Shown: positions 17,601-25,907 of the stretch, in pieces
Layout of the letters: each line of letters starts with the position of its first letter
Numbering within the stretch: the stretch's first letter is position 1
Assembly (NCBI GenBank): GCA_900542325.1
Contig: UQMY01000005.1
Location: forward strand, 18,727-82,726
Direction of reading: 5' to 3'
DNA: 64,000 nucleotides
Source: an uncultured Collinsella sp.
GTDB taxonomy: Bacteria; Actinomycetota; Coriobacteriia; Coriobacteriales; Coriobacteriaceae
The notes under the pieces: generated by a model
What the model saw: the letters and a program-made list of their open reading frames with translations, nothing else
Databases searched by the model: none
Told to the model about the DNA's origin: nothing
Position numbers and translations under genes: made by a program

Positions 17601-18492
17601 GCGTCGCCAGATGATGCACTTTGTGGATAAGAACAACCCCGAGAACATCATCGATGCCGCGGTAAAGCGCCAGAAGGATCGCGCGAGCGGCCAGACGTCG
17701 TTCTTCGATATGTTTGGCGACGTTGAGGGCTCGGGCTTCGAGGTCAGCGTGCCCGATCAGGATGGCCAGGAATGGGACCGCCACCTCAAGCTGAGCCAGG
17801 AGAAAGAGGTTCTGGGCATCTATGTCTCGGACCACCCGCTGCGCCCGTTTGAGTATGCGCTAGCCAAGGCGCGCGACTTTTCGTTCTCGCAGATCGACAC
17901 CGGCTACGAAGTTCAGAATCCTACGGGCGGCACCATCAACCAGGAGATTCCCGAGGGTAAGGCGCTGTGGTGGGCCGGCATGGTCTCGAGTGTGTCCAAG
18001 CGCGTGACCAAAAACGGCGACCCCATGGGCATCGTGCAGCTCGAGGACATGGAAGGCGAGGCCACCGTCGTCGTGTTCCCCAAGACCTACAAGGAGGCCG
18101 AGGGGTACCTGTACGGCGAGGTCGATCCCGAGACCGGTGCACAGCTGTCCGATGCGTTTGTGCGCATTAAGGGCAAGCTCGAGCGCTCGGACCGCGGCGA
18201 CCAGATCATCGCGCAGGAGATCGTGCCGCTGGAGCTCAACGAGGAGAACAACAAGCCCAAGGTGTTTGAGGTTATGGTGCCCAACAGCCGCTTTAGCCAG
18301 GGCAATATGGCGCGCCTGGCCACGGTGCTCACCGCTAACCCGGGCGGCGACCGCGTGGAGATCTTTATCGAGCAGGTGGACGGGCGCGTGCTGCGTGCCG
18401 AGGTACCTGCCAAGGTCAACGCGCGTTCGATTCCGCTGCTGGCCGAGGCCAAGGCCATTGTGGGTAACCAGGGTCGCGTGACGGTGATCTAA
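14689..18492 (+). CDS. dnaE: DNA polymerase III alpha subunit
   Basis: 1267 residues. The catalytic subunit of the replicase. It starts with a PHP domain (HLHNHTVFSMLDGA, AITDHGYMYG), in which the metal-binding His residues are kept, so a Zn/Mn-dependent proofreading activity is possible as in other DnaE1 proteins of Actinobacteria. The C-family polymerase core follows: GPGRGSAAGAIVAYA, PDIDMDFDDERR (catalytic Asp residues), YRPGPLGAGM, HxH2-like and OB-fold segments (WWAGMVSSVSKRVTKNGDPM). Length and domain order are complete. TAAAAT at 14644-14649 is a possible -10. An SNF2 ATPase gene begins 28 bases downstream. Confidence 0.96.
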   Translation: MAFVHLHNHTVFSMLDGATRIQDMVNRAVELGMPAVAITDHGYMYGVPDLALACDAVNHNTPEYKTWSHDKAFLEKDRRDELVEPDPEANPREHAQYVKDMAMWDEKGNIDELKPPLVIKPIFGCEVYFTPDETLARDHKPELYHMILLAKDQGGYVNLMQTVSEAAVQGFYYKPRVTLDNLRRHAKGMICTSACIAGIIPKYIDRGDMEGAIKWAETFRDTFDPGDFYIEIQEHGITTDNGLTDEQMDRTLIDIAKQVGVKVIATNDFHYLRREDAPVQDVIMCIGMNAKVDDPNRMRMTGSEFYMKTEEEMRAMFPYCPEACDNTLEIADKCYVELDWDSIILPRFPLLDPGETHESQFRRECEKGLRQHYGDDWATREIGGVNIKERFEYEYKVICDKGFAAYFLIVAEYVQWAKDNGIGVGPGRGSAAGAIVAYAMNITAFDPLENGLMFERFLSPQRTEMPDIDMDFDDERRLEVVEHVRQLYGPEKVTHVITYSTIKAKQAINDAARVLDYPVYMGQRLSKMVSSDPKVKLKQVLEKQPGKEDLFNPDFAEAYKKDDDARRIIDTALSIEGLTRGEGVHACAVLICRDPVNEHVPTKLDTKGGVEITQYEGHTVADMGLLKMDFLGLRTLTVISKAKANIKKNFGIDIKEEEIPFDDPEIFKLMGSGHTAGVFQVESAGMTATIKNMKPTEYKHVVALIALYRPGPLGAGMVSSYINRMNGKEPAVSYDDRLDDILGETYGTMVYQEQVMLISVEMCGFSKGESDSRIRKPVAKKKIKLLTSTVLHWEDGSDETTYDHWMNGAIKNNYTREVAQKIWDDVLEFASYAFNKSHSAGYAILVMQTAWLKAHYPHEYMAAVLTSYTGKTDKIVHYVSACRHDGIPVLSPDVNESGTEFTATKEGVRFGLAGIRGVGTGVAQAIIAEREAGGPFKTLHDFVERVDSSQANRRVIESLIKAGAFDSTGYPRRQMMHFVDKNNPENIIDAAVKRQKDRASGQTSFFDMFGDVEGSGFEVSVPDQDGQEWDRHLKLSQEKEVLGIYVSDHPLRPFEYALAKARDFSFSQIDTGYEVQNPTGGTINQEIPEGKALWWAGMVSSVSKRVTKNGDPMGIVQLEDMEGEATVVVFPKTYKEAEGYLYGEVDPETGAQLSDAFVRIKGKLERSDRGDQIIAQEIVPLELNEENNKPKVFEVMVPNSRFSQGNMARLATVLTANPGGDRVEIFIEQVDGRVLRAEVPAKVNARSIPLLAEAKAIVGNQGRVTVI

Positions 18493-18520
18493 GCTACCCC
18501 GGGTGAGATTGGAGGAAGTG

Positions 18521-21500
18521 ATGGCGCAGGGGACGTTTGTGCAGGCGCTCCGGAAAGAGGCGGCGCTGAGCGGCACCTTTATGAAGGGCCGCTCGCTCAT
18601 GCTCAACGGTGCCGTGCTGTCGATTGAGGACAGCGGCTCGCGCTTCTCCAAAAACGTGACGGTTGAGGGCTCGGTGCGCGGCTCGCGCGGCGACCTGTAC
18701 AAGACGCACGTGGCGCTCGATATGGACGAGCACGAGGTGATCGACTACGACTGCGATTGTCCCGCTGCCTATCGTTACCCCGGTATGTGCAAGCACGCCA
18801 TTGCCACGGCGCTCGCGTATCTGGACGCGAGCGGCATTGAGCCTGTTGAGGGGCTGCGCACGCCGGTTCGCACGTTTACGGCGCAACCGAAACAGCCCGC
18901 GCGCACCGCGCCCAAAGCGCCGGCCGTCAACCCCAACTTTCCCTTTCCGGCGCCTGTCCCCACGAGCCCCAGTCTCATGGCGGCGCTCTCCGATCTTTCG
19001 GACGCGCGCATGGATGAGCTGGCTAGCATGCGCCGCAAGCTTGCCGGTGCCGTTGATCCCGATGCCCCCAAGGCAGTGTTGGAGCCCTCGTTGGTGCCGT
19101 ACTACAATCCGCTGTTCGCCGACCGCTTTAGCTGGGCGCTCGAGTTCCGCATTCGCTGCGGTTCGGTGTCCTACGTGGTCAAGGATATCGACGGCATGGC
19201 CGACGCCTATGTCCGAGGCGGCACCTTCTCGTACGGCAAGAAGCTCACGTTTGTCCATTCACCTGAGGCCTTTGACGAAACATCGGCAAAGCTGCTCAAC
19301 CTTGTTGTGACGACAGTTGCCTATCTCGATGACATCACAAGCTCGCGTTCGGCGTCGTACGACTTTGCCCGCAGTGGTTTTGTTGCCGAGCGTCAGTTGC
19401 CGCTGTCCGAGCATAGCATCGTATATGTGCTGGACCTGCTGCGCGGCCAGACCATCTCCTTTGAGCCCGCCTGGTCGCGGGGGATGACGACGCATCGCAC
19501 CTACGACGTGGCGGTTGAGCTGTCTCCGCAAGGGGAGGACGAGGCATCCGCTAAGCGCCCACCGCTGCTTGCCGCCAAAATCGCGCCGGCGGCTGGTGGT
19601 AGCTATGACCTGCGCCTGCCCGCCGATATGTACTGCTTTGCGTCGGGCGATGCCGCCTACTTGGTTGACACGCGCCGCGCGCGCCGTACCGACGCTGCAT
19701 TTGCTCAGCATGCCGCACCTTTTTTGTCGCGCTTGCTGCCGTGCCGCACGCCCGCCCATATTGCCGCCGAGCAGGTGGGTGAGTTCTGCCGTATGGCGCT
19801 GCCCATTTTGCGCGACTACACCGACCTCACCGCGCCCGCCGCGCTCGATACCGTGGCACCCGAGCCGAGCTTTGCTATGGCGATCGGTGTCGACGATGGG
19901 CTCGTGACCTGCAAAATTACGGTTACCTACGGCGATTGGTCGGCGGATCTCTTTAGCCTGGGCGCTCCGGGCAGCCCCTTCGAAGAGCAGCGCCCCGGTG
20001 TGCCGCCCCGCGACGAGGTGGCGGAGTTTCGCGTTATGGATACGGCGGCCCTGTACTTCGATTTCTACGAGCGCGGTCTGGCGTTTGAGGAGCGCGATGA
20101 CGCCCGCTTGTTCTGCCTGCTGACCGAGGGCCTGTCTGCCCTGTCCGAACTGGGTGAGATCATGCTCAGCGACCGTCTGCGCCAGATCTCGGTCCGCCCT
20201 GCGCCCAAGCTCTCGGTTCGTGCGACCGTTAAGAGCAATCTGCTCGATGTCGAGCTGGGCGCGAGCGGGCTTTCGGCCGCGGACCTTGCCGTCTATCTCG
20301 ATTCGTACAAGCGCCATCAAACGTTTGCGCGCCTTACGTCCGGCGACATCATTCGCCTGGACGAGGGGGCGCGCGCCGCGTTTGGCCTTGCCGAGGACCT
20401 GGGTGTCGATGCCGTCGACCTGCTCGACGGCGTGTCGCTTCCCGCGTCGAGCACCCTGTTCGTCGACAGCATGCTCGCACGCACGCCGGCGCTCGAGGCC
20501 GATCGCGACGCTGCGTTCCGCCGTACCGTCGAGCGCCTGGACACGCTCGGCAAGATGGACTTTACGGTGCCGGCATCGCTCAAGGCAACGATGCGCGGCT
20601 ACCAGGTCGACGGATACCAGTGGCTCGGCTCGCTCGAACACCTGGGCCTTGGCGGCATCTTGGCCGACGACATGGGCCTGGGCAAAACGCTTCAGATGAT
20701 TGCGCATATTCTGGCGCGCGTGGAGGCGGGGGACACCAAGCCCACGCTCGTGGTATGCCCGGCCTCACTCGTGTACAACTGGACTGCCGAGCTGGAGCGC
20801 TTTGCCCCGTCGCTCGATGTGTGCGCCATTTTGGGCGCCAAGGCTCAACGCCGCGTGCAGATCGCCGGCGTGGCCGAGCATAGCGTGGTCGTGACGTCGT
20901 ATGACCTTATGCGGCGCGATATCGACGAGTACGTCGAGCAGGATTTTGCCCGCGTGGTGCTCGATGAGGCACAGTACATTAAAAATCCGCTCACGCAGGT
21001 GGCGCGCGCCGCCAAGCGCCTGCCTGCCGGCGTGCGCTTTGCCCTGACGGGCACGCCCATCGAAAACCGCCTGTCCGAGCTCTGGAGCATCTTCGACTTT
21101 TTGATGCCGGGCCTTTTGGGGACACGCGAGTCGTTTGCCAAGCGCTTTGAGAGCCCCGTCGAGCATGCCGAGGGCGATAGCGCCGCTCGCCTGCAGGCGC
21201 TCGTGTCGCCGTTTGTGCTGCGCCGTGTTAAGGAAGACGTGGTGGCCGACCTGCCCGAGAAGATCGAAGACACCGTCATGGCACAGCTTACCGGCGAGCA
21301 ACGCAAGCTCTACCTGGCCAACCAGGACCGCATCGCCCAGCAGGTGCAGCACCGCGAGGCTGGGGAGTTTAAGAAAGACAAGCTCAAGGTGCTCGCCGAG
21401 CTCACCAAGCTGCGCCAGATCTGCTGCGACCCGCGTCTACACTACGAGGATTACAAGGCGGGGAGCGCCAAGCTCGATACGTGTATGGAGCTCGTGCACG

Positions 21501-21985
21501 GCGCACTCGACGGCGGGCATCGCATCCTGTTGTTCAGCCAGTTTACGGGTATGCTCGATATCATCGGTAAGCGCTTGGCCAAGGAGGACATCGCCTTCCT
21601 TAAGCTCACGGGCGCTTCGTCTAAGGAGAGCCGCGCCAAGATGGTCGCGCAGTTCCAAGCGGGCGAGGTTCCGGTCTTTTTGATTTCGCTCAAGGCGGGC
21701 GGCGTGGGCCTTAACCTGACGGCGGCCGACGTGGTCATCCACTACGACCCGTGGTGGAACGTGGCGGCGCAGGACCAGGCGACCGACCGCGCGCACCGTA
21801 TTGGCCAGCAACATACCGTGACCGTGTACAAGCTCATCGCCAAGGACACGATCGAGGAGCGCATTATGCAGATGCAGGAGTCCAAGCGCGACCTGGTCAA
21901 CAGCGTGCTCGGCGGCGACGGCATCTCGTCGGCGCTGTTTACCCGCGAAGATGTTCTGGCGCTGCTGGGCGGCGACGGGCGCTAA
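18521..21985 (+). CDS. SWIM zinc-finger SNF2-family DNA translocase
   Basis: 1154 residues. The N-terminal SWIM finger is YDCDCPAAYRYPGMCKH (C-x-C-x(n)-C-x-H). The C-terminal half is a Swi2/Snf2 ATPase: DDMGLGKTLQMI (Walker A), VLDEAQYIKN (DEAH-like box), LTGTPIENRLSELWSIFDFL, KAGGVGLNLTAADVVIHYDPWW and DRAHRIGQ. Such proteins remodel or translocate on DNA; bacterial roles are mostly unproven. Start ATG 18521 follows GGAGG by five bases; the upstream GTG overlaps the ribosome site. It follows dnaE closely and may be co-transcribed with it. Confidence 0.9.
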   Translation: MAQGTFVQALRKEAALSGTFMKGRSLMLNGAVLSIEDSGSRFSKNVTVEGSVRGSRGDLYKTHVALDMDEHEVIDYDCDCPAAYRYPGMCKHAIATALAYLDASGIEPVEGLRTPVRTFTAQPKQPARTAPKAPAVNPNFPFPAPVPTSPSLMAALSDLSDARMDELASMRRKLAGAVDPDAPKAVLEPSLVPYYNPLFADRFSWALEFRIRCGSVSYVVKDIDGMADAYVRGGTFSYGKKLTFVHSPEAFDETSAKLLNLVVTTVAYLDDITSSRSASYDFARSGFVAERQLPLSEHSIVYVLDLLRGQTISFEPAWSRGMTTHRTYDVAVELSPQGEDEASAKRPPLLAAKIAPAAGGSYDLRLPADMYCFASGDAAYLVDTRRARRTDAAFAQHAAPFLSRLLPCRTPAHIAAEQVGEFCRMALPILRDYTDLTAPAALDTVAPEPSFAMAIGVDDGLVTCKITVTYGDWSADLFSLGAPGSPFEEQRPGVPPRDEVAEFRVMDTAALYFDFYERGLAFEERDDARLFCLLTEGLSALSELGEIMLSDRLRQISVRPAPKLSVRATVKSNLLDVELGASGLSAADLAVYLDSYKRHQTFARLTSGDIIRLDEGARAAFGLAEDLGVDAVDLLDGVSLPASSTLFVDSMLARTPALEADRDAAFRRTVERLDTLGKMDFTVPASLKATMRGYQVDGYQWLGSLEHLGLGGILADDMGLGKTLQMIAHILARVEAGDTKPTLVVCPASLVYNWTAELERFAPSLDVCAILGAKAQRRVQIAGVAEHSVVVTSYDLMRRDIDEYVEQDFARVVLDEAQYIKNPLTQVARAAKRLPAGVRFALTGTPIENRLSELWSIFDFLMPGLLGTRESFAKRFESPVEHAEGDSAARLQALVSPFVLRRVKEDVVADLPEKIEDTVMAQLTGEQRKLYLANQDRIAQQVQHREAGEFKKDKLKVLAELTKLRQICCDPRLHYEDYKAGSAKLDTCMELVHGALDGGHRILLFSQFTGMLDIIGKRLAKEDIAFLKLTGASSKESRAKMVAQFQAGEVPVFLISLKAGGVGLNLTAADVVIHYDPWWNVAAQDQATDRAHRIGQQHTVTVYKLIAKDTIEERIMQMQESKRDLVNSVLGGDGISSALFTREDVLALLGGDGR

Positions 21986-22135
21986 CCCGCTCGGGTGGGG
22001 CCGCCAGGGCGGATAGCGCACGCTGCCCCATCGTCCCCGCCCGTTATGTGTTCGTTTGCAATGCCGTGGATGGTTTGTCTGCCTTTGGGCATAAGAACCA
22101 TCAAGAACATTGGCACGTCAGCAAAGGAGAACATC

Positions 22136-22498
22136 ATGGCGAAATTCTTTAAGGACCCCGACGGTAAGCTCATTGCCGCCCTTGGCAACGACGTTGCAAC
22201 CCCTGCCGGTTGCACGGAACTGACCGCAAACACTGAGGACGCGGCGCACGAGAAGCACGTGCCTGTTGTCGAGACCGAGCGCGACGGTCACGTGATTCGC
22301 GCACGCGTTGGCTCGGTCGAGCACCCCAGCCTGCCCGAGCACTATATCGAGTGGATCGCCCTTGAGGCCGAGGGCCGCTTAGAGGTCCATTACCTTGAGC
22401 CCGGCATGAAGCCCGCGACGTTTTTTGCCGGCGGTTCCAAGACCGGTACCGTCTATGCCTACTGCAACCTGCACGGGCTGTGGTCCGCGACGTTCTAG
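22136..22498 (+). CDS. Superoxide reductase (desulfoferrodoxin/neelaredoxin family)
   Basis: 120 residues, matching one-iron superoxide reductase. It reduces superoxide to hydrogen peroxide without making oxygen, a typical anaerobe defence. Iron ligands are visible in EKHVPVV, HPSLPEHYIEWI and the YCNLHGLW segment (Cys and His). The N-terminal four-Cys desulforedoxin domain is absent, so it is the neelaredoxin-like form. AAGGAG precedes ATG 22136; a longer upstream frame exists but starts outside the domain. Confidence 0.9.
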   Translation: MAKFFKDPDGKLIAALGNDVATPAGCTELTANTEDAAHEKHVPVVETERDGHVIRARVGSVEHPSLPEHYIEWIALEAEGRLEVHYLEPGMKPATFFAGGSKTGTVYAYCNLHGLWSATF

Positions 22499-22544
22499 GA
22501 GCGCGCCCCCGCTCGGGGTATCATAGCTAGCATATGCACATGCG

Positions 22545-22577
22545 AGCGCCGACTGCATCATGCGGCCGGCGCTTTTA
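22545..22577 (+). terminator. Terminator-like hairpin upstream of the NadE-like gene
   Basis: AGCGCCG and CGGCGCT form a stem with a 15-base loop, followed by TTTT. It ends the superoxide reductase transcript or acts as a leader attenuator of the next gene. Confidence 0.65.
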
Positions 22578-22615
22578 CTACGATTTCGATGGTTTACGAC
22601 GGAAAGGGCTGAGCC

Positions 22616-24601
22616 ATGAAGCTCGCGCTTGCACAGATCGATATGCGCCTGGGTGATATTGAGGGCATTTGCGGCCGCATCGAGGACCAGGCTCGTCTGG
22701 CCCACGAGCGCGGGGCGCGCGTGCTGTGCGTTCCGGCTCCGCTCTTTATGGGCGCCATGCCCGGTGGCCTGGTGGGCGCTGCCGACTTTGAGCACGACAT
22801 GCTTGCCGGCTTGACTGGTGTCGCCGAGCGCATCCAGGAGCTTGACATGATCTGCATCGTGCCCGCGGCGGTTTCGTTTGAGGGTCAGCCGCTGCTCGAC
22901 TACATGATGCTCAAGGACGGTCATGTGGTGCCGGCGCGTTCGAGCATTGCCCTGCAGCGTGGCGAGAACAACGACACGCGTTGGGCGCCGCCGGTGTTCG
23001 ACGTGGACGGCGTGCGCATCGCCGTGATTTTTGACTTGGACCGCGAACTCGAGATGTTGCCGACCGGTGTTGACCTCATTGCGTATTTCCAATTCAATGC
23101 GTTTGACATGACCGACCGCGAGACTGCCGCCATTGCCGCCGTTCGCAGCGGCGCCTACCGCAAGATCGCATCCAAGCGCAGCGTGTGGTTTGCCTGTATG
23201 GCGCCGGTCGGTGCCTATGACGAGTCGGTGTATACCGGCGGTTCGTTTGTGCTCGACGACTGCGGTCGCGTGGTGGCCCAAGCGCCGTGTTTTGAGGAGA
23301 GCCTGCTGGTTCAGGAGATTCAGCGCGGCGTGATGCTCGATGCCCTGGAAGATCACGAACTGCCCGAGTTCCGTTCCGAGGAGTGGCTGTGGCAGGCGCT
23401 GGTGCTCGCCGTGCGCGACAACGCCCGGGCCCACGGTGCGTCGCGCGCCGTGGTGGCACTCGAGGGCGACTTGCCGTCGTCCCTGCTGGCGGCGCTGGCC
23501 GTCGACGCTTTGGGCCCACGTAATGTGATTGGCCTGGTGCTGGGGCGCAACCGCATCTTTACGCCGGCGCAGGAGGAGGCCGAGGCTGCTCGCTGTGCCG
23601 CCGTCCGCGCCATCGCCGAGCGTCTGCACATTCGCACCGTCGAGCGCGATGCACCGGATGCGGCGCGTGTGCTCGATCGCGACGTGTCGGCGGGCGATGC
23701 AGAGCGCCTGCGCTCGCGCACGCTGGGCCTCATGCTGGAGGACACGGCGCTCGAGCTGGGTGCGATGGCGCTGAGCCCGCTGTCCAAAACCGAGTACGCG
23801 CTGGCGGCGCCGGCGCTTTGCGGCGGCTACCAGGGCGATTACGCGCCCTTTGGCGATGTGTACCTGTCGACGCTTGAGTTTGTGGCGCGTGTGCGCAATC
23901 GCACGTCTGCCGTGGTACCCCAAGAGCTCGTGACGCTCAACGCGGTGGAAGATTGTATGGAGCGAGTGCTGGCGCAGGCGCTCTCGACGCTCGACGGTCC
24001 GGTCGATATGCTCGACCGCGCGGCACAGCTGCTCGGCGGGCTCGAGCCGGGTGAGATCGATGGCGCGCTTGAGGCGCACGTGGACCGCAATCGATCTTTC
24101 GACGACATCCCGATGGCCGCTGGCAAGCCTGAGGCCTGCTCGCTGCTGCTGATGCTCGTTCGACAGGGTGAGGCTGCCCGCCGCATGTTGCCGACGGCGC
24201 CGATCGTTTCGTCCCGTTCGTTTGCCGAGCGCTCCTGGCCGTACATGCTCGCGTGGTCCGACCTGGGGCTTAACGGCAAGGAGCGTATGACGGTCGATTC
24301 GCTGGCGCGCGCCGAGGTGCGCCGTTTTGCTGACGAGGATACGAGTGACCGTATGCGCGGTGAGATGATGGGCATTTTGGGTGAGCTGCTGGGTATTTCG
24401 CCCGAGCAGATGGAGGAGCTGCGCTCTGAGGACGGTCAGCGTCGTTTGCACGAGGGCATGAAAAAGTTCGAGGGCGAGGTTCAGGACGCCATCGATAAGA
24501 TGATGGGCGGCCAGGGTGGCCCGCAGGGTGGACCCCAGGGCACGCCGATGCCGCATCCGCCGGTGGATCCGAGGCAGTTCCCGTTCTTTAGCCAGAACTA
24601 G
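22616..24601 (+). CDS. Degenerate NAD+ synthetase homologue (probable pseudoenzyme)
   Basis: 661 residues with the whole plan of glutamine-dependent NAD synthetase: nitrilase domain (1-250), then an NAD synthase-like domain (GAMALSPLSKTEYALAAPAL, GDYAPFGDVYLSTLEFVARVRN). The catalytic residues appear to be gone. The FPE motif is VPA (Glu to Ala41), the ICED motif is IFDL (Cys to Phe139), the conserved Lys region is ARSSIAL, and the PP-loop SGGxDS reads EGDLPS at 283-288. A Gly/Pro/Gln-rich tail (GGQGGPQGGPQG) is added at the C-terminus. The frame is intact over 2 kb, so it is not a decaying pseudogene. A structural or regulatory role is likely; none can be named. Confidence 0.8.
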   Translation: MKLALAQIDMRLGDIEGICGRIEDQARLAHERGARVLCVPAPLFMGAMPGGLVGAADFEHDMLAGLTGVAERIQELDMICIVPAAVSFEGQPLLDYMMLKDGHVVPARSSIALQRGENNDTRWAPPVFDVDGVRIAVIFDLDRELEMLPTGVDLIAYFQFNAFDMTDRETAAIAAVRSGAYRKIASKRSVWFACMAPVGAYDESVYTGGSFVLDDCGRVVAQAPCFEESLLVQEIQRGVMLDALEDHELPEFRSEEWLWQALVLAVRDNARAHGASRAVVALEGDLPSSLLAALAVDALGPRNVIGLVLGRNRIFTPAQEEAEAARCAAVRAIAERLHIRTVERDAPDAARVLDRDVSAGDAERLRSRTLGLMLEDTALELGAMALSPLSKTEYALAAPALCGGYQGDYAPFGDVYLSTLEFVARVRNRTSAVVPQELVTLNAVEDCMERVLAQALSTLDGPVDMLDRAAQLLGGLEPGEIDGALEAHVDRNRSFDDIPMAAGKPEACSLLLMLVRQGEAARRMLPTAPIVSSRSFAERSWPYMLAWSDLGLNGKERMTVDSLARAEVRRFADEDTSDRMRGEMMGILGELLGISPEQMEELRSEDGQRRLHEGMKKFEGEVQDAIDKMMGGQGGPQGGPQGTPMPHPPVDPRQFPFFSQN

Positions 24602-24690
24602 GGCAGACGGAAACATTGCGGGAGAGATTCTCTTACACACATTGCTTCTGCCGAATCTATCTTGCTTTAAGCACTTTGCCCCCGTTGTGT

Positions 24691-24709
24691 TATTCTAGAA
24701 CAGACGTTC
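24691..24709 (+). promoter_or_regulatory. LexA (SOS) box overlapping the ruvCAB promoter
   Basis: GAAC-AGAC-GTTC at 24698-24709 is a perfect GAACN4GTTC, the core of the Gram-positive LexA box. TATTCT at 24691-24696 just upstream is a plausible -10, so LexA binding would block transcription start. It lies 57 bases before the ruvC start codon. Confidence 0.8.
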
Positions 24710-24765
24710 GTGAATGATGCGCGGGGCCTTGTCTTGCGCTGCGCTTGTGGCGAGGGGAGGTTGGC

Positions 24766-25287
24766 TTGGTTATCTTGGGCATTGACCCCGGTTTGGCTCA
24801 TACGGGTTGGGGGATTATCGAGGAGCGGCGTGGCGAGGTTCGCTGCCGTGCCTATGGCTGCATCGAGACCAGCGCGGGTAGTCCGCTCGCGGTGCGCCTG
24901 TCGCATATCGCCCGCGACCTCAAGGGCGTCGTGGAGCGTTATCGACCCGATACCGCTGCCATCGAGAGCATTTACTTTGGCGCCAACGTTCGCTCGGCCA
25001 TCCCTACGGCGCATGCCCGCGGTGCCGCGCTCGTGGCGCTTTCGGAATGCGCGCTCGAGATTGGCGAGTACACGCCTATGCAGATTAAGCAGGCTGTTGT
25101 GGGCACCGGAGCCGCGGACAAACGGCAGGTCGCGTATATGGTTCGTACGCTCACGCAGCTCGACCACGACCCGCATCCCGACCATGCCGCCGATGCCCTG
25201 GCTTGCGCCATCTGCCACGTAAACCTCAGCCGCACCCGTGCCCTTACCGGTGGCGAGTTCTATCAACAGAGAGGAACCGGATACTGA
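24766..25287 (+). CDS. ruvC: Holliday junction endonuclease RuvC
   Basis: 173 residues. It cuts Holliday junctions at the end of recombination. VILGIDPGLAHTGWG holds the first catalytic Asp, AIESIYFGAN the Glu, and HDPHPDHAADALACAI the last acidic cluster. TTG 24766 was chosen: GGGGAGG ends five bases before it and the protein then begins in the usual way for RuvC. ruvA begins inside the stop codon (TGATG), giving translational coupling. The LexA box upstream predicts DNA-damage induction. Confidence 0.94.
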   Translation: MVILGIDPGLAHTGWGIIEERRGEVRCRAYGCIETSAGSPLAVRLSHIARDLKGVVERYRPDTAAIESIYFGANVRSAIPTAHARGAALVALSECALEIGEYTPMQIKQAVVGTGAADKRQVAYMVRTLTQLDHDPHPDHAADALACAICHVNLSRTRALTGGEFYQQRGTGY

Positions 25288-25907
25288 TGATTTCCCAGCT
25301 CCATGGAACGCTTGTCGAGGCCACGATGAGCTCGGCCGTCGTCGACGTGTCGGGCGTTGGCTTTGAACTCGGCATTTCTGGCGGCACTGCGGCCACGTTG
25401 CCGACGCCCGGCGGCGAGGTCCGCCTCTACACGCGTATGCAGGTGCGCGAGGACGCCATGACACTTTTCGGTTTTTCTTCAAAGGATGAGCGCACGATGT
25501 TCGACCGGCTCGTGTCCGTCTCGGGCGTTGGCCCGCGCTTGGCGCTCGCCGTACTTTCCACCTATACCGTGGGACAGCTGTATTCCCTGGTGATGGCCGA
25601 GGACGACAAGGGCATGGCCAAGGTGCCCGGCGTGGGCAAAAAGACCGCCCAGCGCCTCATCTTGGAGCTCAAGAGCACCTTTGCCAAGGACAAGGGCTTT
25701 GTGCCGGTCGATGCGATCCCCGGTCAGGTTGCGATGCCCGTGCCCGCCGCCGCTCCTTCGGCGATCGATGACGCCCGTGCGGCACTCCTTTCCATGGGTT
25801 TTAGCCCGCAGGAGACCGATGTCGCTCTGAGCGGGTATGATGGGCAGGATATGCGTGTCGAGGATTTGCTCGGCGCGGCGCTTAAGCGACTCGGAATGGA
25901 TGCGTGA
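25287..25907 (+). CDS. ruvA: Holliday junction branch-migration subunit RuvA
   Basis: 206 residues. RuvA tetramers hold the four-way junction and recruit RuvB. The N-terminal OB fold is MISQLHGTLVEATMSSAVVD; two helix-hairpin-helix motifs are VSGVGPRLALAVLS and VPGVGKKTAQRLILELK; the C-terminal domain III (ALLSMGFSPQETDVAL) binds RuvB. Its start overlaps the ruvC stop by one base and its stop overlaps the ruvB start by one base. Confidence 0.96.
   Translation: MISQLHGTLVEATMSSAVVDVSGVGFELGISGGTAATLPTPGGEVRLYTRMQVREDAMTLFGFSSKDERTMFDRLVSVSGVGPRLALAVLSTYTVGQLYSLVMAEDDKGMAKVPGVGKKTAQRLILELKSTFAKDKGFVPVDAIPGQVAMPVPAAAPSAIDDARAALLSMGFSPQETDVALSGYDGQDMRVEDLLGAALKRLGMDA

Noticed and set aside
22616..24601. 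Functional NAD synthetase (nadE)
   Set aside because: All inspected catalytic motifs of both domains are replaced, so the active-enzyme label is not supported.
22379..24640. 753-codon minus-strand ORF over the NadE-like gene
   Set aside because: The plus frame aligns with NAD synthetase over its full length; the minus frame is His/Arg-rich with no domain.
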